NCBI GenBank assembly: GCA_019424645.1
Contig: JAHYZB010000069.1
Coordinates: 461 to 11,939 of the forward strand
Source: Oxalobacter formigenes
GTDB taxonomy: Bacteria > Pseudomonadota > Gammaproteobacteria > Burkholderiales > Burkholderiaceae_D
Length of the DNA stretch: 11,479 nt
Direction: 5' to 3'
Both the position numbers and the translations under genes were made by a program. The stretch's first letter is position 1; each line of letters opens with the position of its first letter. The notes under the pieces are model-generated. The model saw nothing but the letters and a program-made list of their open reading frames with translations, ran no database searches and was not told the DNA's origin. Shown here in pieces: positions 1 through 5,374 of the stretch.

Positions 1-1337
1 TCAACGGCAGCAATCATATCGCCAACATCGCCAATGCCGGCGTGTTAAGTGACATGAACAATAACCTGACGGTCAATTCAGGCGACTTCAATATCCGGAA
101 CCTGGACTTCGACAACCTGAAGCTGAACAAACTGACCCTGACAGCAGGCAATCTCAACGTCAACAACGTCAAGGTCGATCTGGTCAACAATACGATGGGC
201 ACCATTTCCGCAAACGAATACGTCACGGGAAACACCGTCATCAACGTCCAGTCATTCTCGCCCACCATTGACACAGTCGACCTGACAACCACCGTTCATT
301 TCGTTGATCCGCAAATTGCCGGACAGGTCGTCAACCGGTCGCCTTATACCTATGCGCCGATTTACCGGTACAAGGTCGGTTACGATGCAACGCCCGGTGA
401 CTTTACCTTCGTCCGTCCTGCCAACCCGGGTGGAGAAGACTTCAATCCGGAAGTCACCGTTCCGGGCATCGCCAACGTCCTGCTGGCCGCCATGTTAAAC
501 GATGAAATCTATTCCCGTGTCCTTTCCGACGTGGATACCTATAAAACCCTGCCGGCGCAGAAAAACGCCGATACATGGGTCAAGGCCTTCGGTTCGCGCG
601 ACAACGTGCACATGAAAAACGATTACCACGTCAATGCGAATTTCTCCGGCGTCATCGGTGGCGTCAGTAGCGGAAAAATCGAGGGCAAGGATAACTGGAA
701 CCGGGTTTTCAACGCCTACGCCGCCTATGCACACGGCGAACAGAACATCAACTGGGGTACCATACGGCAGGATATCGCCTATCTGGGCGGCAGCGTCTTC
801 ACCTACAAGGGCGACTTCTTCGCCGGACTGACCGGAAACGTTGCCATTGCCCACAACAAGACGTCCGAATCGCTCGGACACGATACCTTCAACAGCTATC
901 TGGCCGGATTCGGCCTGAAGACCGGGTATGACCTGCGACTGAACGACAACGTCACGTTCCAGCCGAACCTGTATGCCTCGTTCACTCACATCAAATCGGA
1001 CGATTACACCACCAAATCAAATGTAAACGTCAAATTCGGCGACATGAATGTGTACGAAATCGCGCCGGGTTTCAAACTGTTCAAGGAATACGACAACAAG
1101 GTAAAAGGCTACATCCAGACCCGTTACGTCTGGACGAACACCAGCAGCAGCCAGAACGTTGTCATAAACGACAGCATCGTCATGCCTGACGTCGGCATCA
1201 AGCCTTACGTCGAATATGGCATCGGACTGGAAAAGAACACGCCTGACGACAAATATTCCGGATATTTCCAGATCCTGCGCCGTGACGGCGGGCGTTCCGG
1301 CTGGAACGCCATCATTGGCGGAAAAATGAAGTTTTAA
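1..1337 (+). CDS. Autotransporter, C-terminal part (beta-barrel translocator), 5' truncated
   Basis: The reading frame is open from position 3 with no stop, so the gene starts upstream of the window; 444 residues are visible. The first 130 or so residues are Asn/Thr/Val-rich, with alternating hydrophobic positions typical of a beta-helical passenger stem. A linker with Pro- and Tyr-rich stretches follows. From about residue 190 (motif ADTWVKAFGS) the protein shows amphipathic strands with many aromatic and Gly residues, typical of the roughly 280-residue type V autotransporter barrel (PF03797-like). It ends in GGKMKF; a C-terminal Phe after an amphipathic strand is the usual outer-membrane insertion (BAM) signal. 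The barrel would sit in the outer membrane and export the passenger to the cell surface. The passenger's function cannot be told because most of it is missing. A strong terminator follows 24 bases after the stop, so this gene ends its transcription unit. The barrel call is confident; the exact subfamily is not. Confidence 0.88.
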   Translation, partial: NGSNHIANIANAGVLSDMNNNLTVNSGDFNIRNLDFDNLKLNKLTLTAGNLNVNNVKVDLVNNTMGTISANEYVTGNTVINVQSFSPTIDTVDLTTTVHFVDPQIAGQVVNRSPYTYAPIYRYKVGYDATPGDFTFVRPANPGGEDFNPEVTVPGIANVLLAAMLNDEIYSRVLSDVDTYKTLPAQKNADTWVKAFGSRDNVHMKNDYHVNANFSGVIGGVSSGKIEGKDNWNRVFNAYAAYAHGEQNINWGTIRQDIAYLGGSVFTYKGDFFAGLTGNVAIAHNKTSESLGHDTFNSYLAGFGLKTGYDLRLNDNVTFQPNLYASFTHIKSDDYTTKSNVNVKFGDMNVYEIAPGFKLFKEYDNKVKGYIQTRYVWTNTSSSQNVVINDSIVMPDVGIKPYVEYGIGLEKNTPDDKYSGYFQILRRDGGRSGWNAIIGGKMKF

Positions 1338-1360
1338 TGTATCTGTCTCTCCCTGTATTT

Positions 1361-1392
1361 CGCCAGCGAATCCTGTCGCTGGCGTTTTTTTT
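1361..1392 (+). terminator. Rho-independent terminator of the autotransporter gene
   Basis: A perfect 9-bp stem CGCCAGCGA / TCGCTGGCG (1361-1369 and 1376-1384) with a 6-base loop is followed directly by eight T (1385-1392). This is a textbook intrinsic terminator, 24 bases downstream of the autotransporter stop codon. Confidence 0.93.
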
Positions 1393-1564
1393 GTTCTTTC
1401 CCCTTTTCGTGACTTGTATGGAAAACGCATGAAAAAAGCCAGACTTTTTCAAGCCGGGCTTTTGCCCTCACACACACCACACTTCAGAATCAACAAATAG
1501 TGTCACTTCTGTTTCAATAACGTCAGTTTTCAGAACAAAAGTATTGGAAAACAAAAAAACCGGC

Positions 1565-1626
1565 CAGGCACCATCCAATTGCCTGAAGCTGAACACAAAA
1601 AAGCGGATTTTTTTGTGTTTCAGGCA
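1565..1626 (+). repeat. Mutually exclusive inverted repeats upstream of the DUF218 gene
   Basis: The large hairpin pairs TGCCTGA (1580-1586) with TCAGGCA (1620-1626) and AACACAAAAAA (1592-1602) with TTTTTTGTGTT (1609-1619). That gives 18 bp in total, with a 5-base bulge on the left arm and a 6-base loop. A second copy of CAGGCA at 1565-1570 can pair instead with TGCCTG at 1580-1585 across a 9-base loop. The two structures share one arm and cannot coexist. No T-run follows the large hairpin on the + strand. On the - strand the small hairpin is followed by GGCCGG-like bases and then seven T, which would suit a reverse terminator. The role is unknown. Confidence 0.55.
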
Positions 1627-1667
1627 GGCGGTTTCATCCTTGTCACAAACAAAGAACCGGCTCGCGG

Positions 1668-1673
1668 TACAAT
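1668..1673 (+). promoter_or_regulatory. Probable -10 box giving a leaderless mRNA
   Basis: TACAAT ends six bases before the ATG at 1680. A sigma-70 start site normally lies about 6-8 bases after the -10 box, so transcription would begin at or next to the A of the start codon. No Shine-Dalgarno sequence lies in front of that ATG, which fits. The -35 is weak: TTGTCA (1640-1645) is present but 22 bases away, which is too far for ordinary spacing. Confidence 0.5.
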
Positions 1674-1679
1674 ATCGCC

Positions 1680-2291
1680 ATGACTAAATGGTTTAAAGTT
1701 GCGCTTGTTTCATTTTGCGTATTCCTCATCTACATCTTTTGCTCCATCGCCTGGTTTTCGACCGTCGATGAAAAAAAGACAGCGGACGCCGCCATCATTC
1801 TGGGAGCAGCAGCATGGTACAAGCGGCCATCGCCTGTCTTTGAGGAACGGATCAATCACGGTATCTGGCTGTACAAAAACGGTTACGTCAAAAAACTGAT
1901 CGCCACCGGGGGGAAATCGAAAAACGCGCCCTTCTCCGAAGCGTTCGTCGCCCGACGTTATGCCATGAAAAATCAGGTACCGGAAGAAGACATCCTGATT
2001 GAGGAAGAATCGCTGACAACGCGTGAAAACCTTCAAAACGCCAAAAAACTGATGGAAGAAAACCATCTTGCAGACGCGATTATCGTCAGCGATCCCATAC
2101 ATATGAGACGGGCCATGCAGATAGCAAATGACCTCGGCATCAAGGCATGGTCGTCCCCGACACCTTCAACAAAATACGCCAGCTGGCAGGCAAAAATCCA
2201 TTTCCTGTTTCAGGAAACCTGGCACATGATCGCCTACATCGTCTATCCATCCGCCTCTCCGGAACCGGCTATGGACAAGACAGAAGATTGA
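1680..2291 (+). CDS. DUF218 (YdcF/SanA/ElyC-type) membrane-anchored protein
   Basis: This 203-residue protein has an N-terminal membrane anchor (about residues 5-26), then a single DUF218 domain (PF02698) to about residue 165. Visible family features are the first strand ADAAIILGA, the SPVFEERINHGIWLY helix, the strand-loop LIATGGKS, and the acidic helix with the Thr-Arg-Glu-Asn stretch (LTTRENLQNA) followed by AIIVSDPIHMRRA. Family members such as E. coli SanA and ElyC affect the envelope barrier or handling of peptidoglycan lipid carriers; their chemistry is not settled. The domain probably faces the periplasm, as in SanA. The length is close to SanA and shorter than two-helix ElyC. The start at 1680 is preferred because it opens the anchor helix, although no ribosome binding site is present (see the -10 box). 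The gene looks monocistronic, with its own terminator overlapping its 3' end. Confidence 0.85.
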   Translation: MTKWFKVALVSFCVFLIYIFCSIAWFSTVDEKKTADAAIILGAAAWYKRPSPVFEERINHGIWLYKNGYVKKLIATGGKSKNAPFSEAFVARRYAMKNQVPEEDILIEEESLTTRENLQNAKKLMEENHLADAIIVSDPIHMRRAMQIANDLGIKAWSSPTPSTKYASWQAKIHFLFQETWHMIAYIVYPSASPEPAMDKTED

Positions 2292-2324
2292 AAACAAACA
2301 TCAAAACTGTCTTGTCGGATTTTT
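2274..2324 (+). terminator. Intrinsic terminator overlapping the end of the DUF218 gene
   Basis: A perfect 10-bp inverted repeat pairs GACAAGACAG (2274-2283) with CTGTCTTGTC (2307-2316), with a 23-base loop. It is followed by GGA and five T (2320-2324). The left arm encodes the Asp-Lys-Thr of the C-terminal tail, so the coding end doubles as half of the terminator. Confidence 0.65.
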
Positions 2325-2350
2325 CGGTTTTGGCGGAAATACTGTAAAAT
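2322..2350 (+). promoter_or_regulatory. Candidate promoter of the rhodanese gene
   Basis: A -10-like TAAAAT lies at 2345-2350. A -35 at 16-17 bases would be TTCGGT or TTTCGG (2322-2328), which is a poor match. It sits just after the DUF218 terminator and about 55 bases before the rhodanese start, the position expected for an independent promoter. Confidence 0.35.
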
Positions 2351-2384
2351 AAAATCTTCACATAACTTTCATCAGGGCAACTTT

Positions 2385-2408
2385 ATGCCGTGTTCCGATC
2401 GACCATGA
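2385..2408 (+). other. Possible seven-codon leader ORF overlapping the rhodanese start
   Basis: ATG at 2385 opens a seven-residue frame (MPCSDRP) whose TGA (2406-2408) overlaps the rhodanese ATG (2405) as ATGA. AGGG (2374-2377) lies 7 bases upstream of this short frame, whereas the rhodanese ATG has no Shine-Dalgarno of its own. This arrangement would permit translational coupling. It could also be chance, because the frame is very short. Confidence 0.3.
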
Positions 2409-2830
2409 AAACGCTTCCAGCCAAACGGTGGTTTCAAATCCTCTTCAGCTTCGTTTTTCTGACGCTGGCTGTGGGTGTGCAGGCCACCAATACGTATTCC
2501 ACACCAAATGCTTACCCTCATACCGGCACCCTGTCCCCATCGGAAGCCATGAAAACGATCCGTGAACACAAAAATCTGACCGTGGTCGATGTCCGCACCC
2601 GGGAAGAGTTTGAAAAAGGCCACATTCCCGGTGCCATTTCCGTACCGATCCAGTCGCTTCCCCAGAACATGAATTCGATCCCGACCGGCCCCGTCCTGCT
2701 CGTTTGCCGTACCGGCCGCCGTGCACATTCCGCTTACCACCTGATTCATGATGCACGCCCGACCCAGCAATTGTGGTATCTCGAAGGACGTCCGATCTAT
2801 TCCCCTGACGGAACCTACACATTTCAATAA
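2405..2830 (+). CDS. Exported single-domain rhodanese
   Basis: This 141-residue protein begins with a Sec signal peptide: basic start MKTLPAKRW, a hydrophobic core to about residue 24, and a cleavage site after VQA (residue 27). One rhodanese domain (PF00581) covers about residues 42-140, with the SPSEAM opening, the VVDVRTREEF / GHIPGAISVP signature and the active-site loop VCRTGRRA with catalytic Cys101. Rhodaneses carry a persulfide on this Cys and move sulfur between thiols or to cyanide. This one would act in the periplasm. The usual end of the fold (GG...W) is replaced by LEGRPIYSPDGTYTF, so the tail is atypical. A GTG at 2390 would add five residues; the ATG at 2405 gives a better signal peptide. 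It appears to be a single gene, and its sulfur donor or partner is not shown by the context. Confidence 0.85.
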   Translation: MKTLPAKRWFQILFSFVFLTLAVGVQATNTYSTPNAYPHTGTLSPSEAMKTIREHKNLTVVDVRTREEFEKGHIPGAISVPIQSLPQNMNSIPTGPVLLVCRTGRRAHSAYHLIHDARPTQQLWYLEGRPIYSPDGTYTFQ

Positions 2831-3252
2831 GTTTCGGTATCGGTCATTTCAGGAGATGGATTATCAGGTATCTGTCAACAGACATTTTCCGTGAAACCCG
2901 ATCCGAAGCCGGAAAAAAAGCGGTCAGAGAAACAGTCCGTTTTTCCCTTTTCCGCAACCGCGTATGTGTCAGTCTGATTTGTCTGTCAACATTATCCGGC
3001 CTGACTTTTTTCTGTGTTTCTGCTTGAAAACGTTCGGGGCAAGCTCTTCATTAAAAGACAAATCATTTAAAAACAATAAATTAAAGAGGTTAATTGCCAT
3101 AATAAAACACTTTATATCCCAAAATGAAATATAGCTTGGCAAGCTTTACGGTTCATTTCTATAATGACATCGGCAGAAAAACCCGAATTCATGACAGTCC
3201 GGATAACGACACTGACATTTTGAGAAACAGAACATCTGCAGGGAATATAAAT
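2831..3252. other. Non-coding stretch between rhodanese and diguanylate cyclase
   Basis: No gene is supported here if the cyclase starts at 3253. At 2911-2946, GGAAAAA/TTTTTCC and CGG/CCG form an imperfect hairpin that could end rhodanese transcription, although its T-run lies inside the stem. The block 3040-3125 is very AT-rich. A strong promoter at 3136-3165 is listed separately. Confidence 0.55.
3133..3165 (+). promoter_or_regulatory. Near-consensus sigma-70 promoter of the diguanylate cyclase gene
   Basis: TTGGCA (3136-3141) and a perfect TATAAT (3160-3165) are separated by 18 bases. The expected transcription start is about 3172, giving a leader of about 80 bases before the ATG at 3253. 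The -35 box lies within a short inverted repeat, AGCTT-GGC-AAGCT (3133-3145), which could be a regulator's site. Confidence 0.7.
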
Positions 3253-4620
3253 ATGTCAGTCACTGACAATGATGAAGACATCTTTTCAATCTTCAACAAT
3301 TTACTGAAAGCCGATTACGGTATCTGGCTTTGGGAACCCTATACGGAACAGCTGTATTTCAACAAACATTACCTCACCATGCTCGGATACCGGGCTACCG
3401 AGTTTCCTTACCATATCTCCACATGGAAAGCGCTGCTGTATCCGGAGGATGCCGATAACATCGTTCCCATGCAATTCAGGATCATTGAATCGCCCGAATA
3501 CGGTGAATCGTTCGATACCCGTTTCCGCATGAAAACGAAAGACGGGAAATACATGTGGGTCCTTTCCAGGGGATTTGTCGTTTGTCGGGACGAACACGGA
3601 AAAGCCATCCGTCTGGCCGGAATCCACATCGACATGGACACTTCCGAAGCCATCGTCAACAAACTGGCTGTCCAGCACGACCGCATGCGCTTTGCCCTCG
3701 ACACCGCCAGGGATGGCCTGTGGGACTGGTCACCGGCGACAGGGGAAGTCTATTTCAGCCCCCGGTATGTCGAAATGTGCGGTTACCGGCCTGAAGATTT
3801 TCCCCAGCGCGTCGAATCGTGGACCGAACGCGTCCATCCCGATGACATCGAAGCCACCGTCACGAAACAGATCGAATTCGTCAACAATCCCGATCAGGGA
3901 GACACCTTCGAATGCGTCTACCGTTTTCTTGCGGCAGATGGCAGCTATAAATGGATTCTCGGACGCGGAAAAGTGACCCGGCGTGATGCCGAAGGGAAAG
4001 CCATCCGGGTTGTCGGACTGCACACCGACATTACCGAACTGCACAATACGCAGGAGTCACTGGCCCACCTGATCAACCACGACACCCTCACAGGTCTGTA
4101 CAGCCGCTTCTATTTTGATGAAAAGTTGAGACAGCTCGAAGAAAAGCACTATCCGCTTTCCATCATCTACGGGGATATGGATGGCCTGAAACTCGTTAAC
4201 GACAATCTCGGGCATGCCACTGGTGACACTTTATTGAAAACAGCTGCCTCCCTGATCCTTCAGGGAACCCGTGGGAGCGACATCGTTGCCCGCACCGGCG
4301 GGGATGAATTCACACTACTGCTGTTGAACTGTCCAGAAAATACGGCCAACCGGGTACTGGAACGAATCCAGGCCGTCATCGACATACACAATGCCACTGC
4401 GGACATCATGCCGGTTTTCATTTCATTTGGTCTCGTCTGTACCGATGAAAAAAACACGTCGATCAACAAACTGGTTTCACAGGCAGACAATAAAATGATG
4501 GCCGCGAAACTGAAAAACCATCCTGAGAACCTTGCGGTCATTCGTGCATGGATCGAAAAACAGCTTGGTTCCGAAATCGACATGGCCGATACGCGGCTGG
4601 CACACGCCCAGAAAAAATAA
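3253..4620 (+). CDS. PAS-PAS-GGDEF diguanylate cyclase
   Basis: The product has 455 residues and makes cyclic di-GMP from two GTP. Two related PAS domains of the PAS_3 type with PAC tails cover about residues 17-130 and 141-262; both contain a W-E/D-W...YF..RY/HY...GY pattern and end in a G.H.D motif. A GGDEF domain follows from about 270 to 440. The catalytic motif GGDEF is intact (349-353), and the inhibitory I-site RGSD (340-343) is five residues before it, so an active enzyme with product feedback is expected. No membrane segment is visible, so it senses a cytosolic signal. The frame is open to an ATG at 3124 (498 residues), but that extension has no Shine-Dalgarno, contains the promoter and looks unlike a domain. 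The ATG at 3253 has CAGGGA 8 bases upstream. The ligand of the PAS domains is unknown, and no haem or flavin motif is evident. Confidence 0.9.
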   Translation: MSVTDNDEDIFSIFNNLLKADYGIWLWEPYTEQLYFNKHYLTMLGYRATEFPYHISTWKALLYPEDADNIVPMQFRIIESPEYGESFDTRFRMKTKDGKYMWVLSRGFVVCRDEHGKAIRLAGIHIDMDTSEAIVNKLAVQHDRMRFALDTARDGLWDWSPATGEVYFSPRYVEMCGYRPEDFPQRVESWTERVHPDDIEATVTKQIEFVNNPDQGDTFECVYRFLAADGSYKWILGRGKVTRRDAEGKAIRVVGLHTDITELHNTQESLAHLINHDTLTGLYSRFYFDEKLRQLEEKHYPLSIIYGDMDGLKLVNDNLGHATGDTLLKTAASLILQGTRGSDIVARTGGDEFTLLLLNCPENTANRVLERIQAVIDIHNATADIMPVFISFGLVCTDEKNTSINKLVSQADNKMMAAKLKNHPENLAVIRAWIEKQLGSEIDMADTRLAHAQKK

Positions 4621-4680
4621 ACAGCCATATGTTTATTCCCTGCGCAAGCTGACCGAAGAATGAAACGTCCATAAAACACG

Positions 4681-4707
4681 TACGCTGGCGTATTTGCGCC
4701 CTTTTTT
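4681..4707 (+). terminator. Possible weak terminator after the diguanylate cyclase
   Basis: GGCG (4687-4690) and CGCC (4697-4700) enclose a 6-base loop and are followed by C and six T (4702-4707). The same bases also form TACGC-TG-GCGTA (4681-4692). The stem is only 4 bp, so the call is tentative. Confidence 0.35.
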
Positions 4708-4719
4708 ACGGAGAAAACA

Positions 4720-4968
4720 ATGGCGCTTTTACCCGAAAAACAGGTGATTGACGGGACTGAAAACCCTCTGTCTGTCCTGCAAAACGAAATTGACCTCTAC
4801 AATGTTACCGGACAATGCATTGGGTGGTTTTCCATAAGACACCACAGACAGGCTCACTTGCCCCCCTTAGTGGTAATGAATGGCCACCGTATAAGCGCCC
4901 TCGACACCAGGCTTCAGTCTGTCACGAAACCATCACGATTATTTTCCGTGAAATACCGTCTTCAATAA
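4720..4968 (+). CDS. Small hypothetical ORF, possibly a gene remnant
   Basis: The ORF encodes 82 residues. The start has a reasonable ribosome binding site, with GGAG about 8 bases before the ATG. The first 40 residues (MALLPEKQVIDGT..., ..QNEIDLYNVTGQCIGWF) read like ordinary protein. The second half is rich in His, Arg and Leu and uses codons rare elsewhere in the window (ATA, AGA, TTA, a CCC CCC pair). No domain, signal peptide or membrane helix is recognised. It lies between two possible terminators. It may be a genuine orphan, the 5' fragment of a decayed gene, or not coding at all; no family was recognised. Confidence 0.35.
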   Translation: MALLPEKQVIDGTENPLSVLQNEIDLYNVTGQCIGWFSIRHHRQAHLPPLVVMNGHRISALDTRLQSVTKPSRLFSVKYRLQ

Positions 4969-5103
4969 TAGCGGGATAGTGTATTGAGCGTTTCATTTCC
5001 AAAACGGGATTCATGGCGACAAAATTCGTTTTTTCTCTCTCCCTGAAGCAATGGACACCGGTTTCAGCCAGAGACGTCTGTCGCGCCTGAACAATTCTTT
5101 ACA

Positions 5104-5120
5104 TTAAACACTATGTTTAA
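5104..5120. promoter_or_regulatory. Palindromic operator-like dyad
   Basis: TTAAACA (5104-5110) and TGTTTAA (5114-5120) form a perfect 7-bp inverted repeat around the 3-base centre CTA. The 17-base AT-rich symmetry is typical in size for a dimeric helix-turn-helix regulator, but no regulator is encoded in the window. Confidence 0.35.
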
Positions 5121-5147
5121 AAAAATCCGGGGCTTCCCCCCTTTTTT
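5119..5147. terminator. Possible bidirectional terminator
   Basis: Seven A (5119-5125) precede GGGG (5129-5132). A short loop and CCCC (5138-5141) follow, then six T (5142-5147). The stem is only 4 G-C pairs, but runs on both sides suit termination in either direction. Confidence 0.4.
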
Positions 5148-5233
5148 CCTGTTCCAAAATCTTCATTGAATATCCAGCGGGGAGAAAACGGACGGGTCTG
5201 CTTTTACCGATTGCCACAAAGCAACAAATAAAT

Positions 5234-5262
5234 AGTAATTTATTGAAAAATAGAGTAATTTA
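5234..5262. repeat. Direct repeat AGTAATTTA, 20-base period
   Basis: AGTAATTTA occurs at 5234-5242 and again at 5254-5262. The period is 20 bases, close to two helical turns, so proteins bound at both copies would sit on the same face of the DNA. The pair lies about 115 bases upstream of the kinase start. Confidence 0.4.
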
Positions 5263-5374
5263 ACGTTCCCGACATACAAAAACCAATTGCTTCCAAACGC
5301 TTTGACCTTCAAGCCATGACCTGGGCCGTCCGGATTGATTGAACCTGAAAATATCCCTCGTAAGGACTGACATC

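Larger units (their letters stand above)
1393..1679. other. Non-coding stretch between autotransporter and DUF218 gene
   Basis: No convincing gene is present. The stretch is AT-rich with many A/T runs. At 1434-1463, AAAAGCC and GGCTTTT form a weak 7-bp inverted repeat. The set of competing hairpins (1565-1626) and the -10 box of the next gene (1668-1673) are listed separately. Confidence 0.6.
4969..5374. other. Long non-coding region upstream of the hybrid kinase
   Basis: About 400 bases carry no credible ORF on either strand. The stretch contains a 7-bp dyad (5104-5120), a G/C hairpin flanked by A and T runs (5119-5147) and a pair of 9-bp direct repeats exactly 20 bases apart (5234-5262), listed separately. 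No convincing -35/-10 pair for the kinase was found; TTGCCA at 5211-5216 is a possible -35 without a good partner. Confidence 0.5.

Noticed and set aside
1337..1432. A 31-residue hydrophobic ORF starting at ATG within the TAATG overlap after the autotransporter stop
   Set aside because: It runs straight through the strong terminator, and its Phe-rich stretch simply translates the T-run; there is no Shine-Dalgarno.
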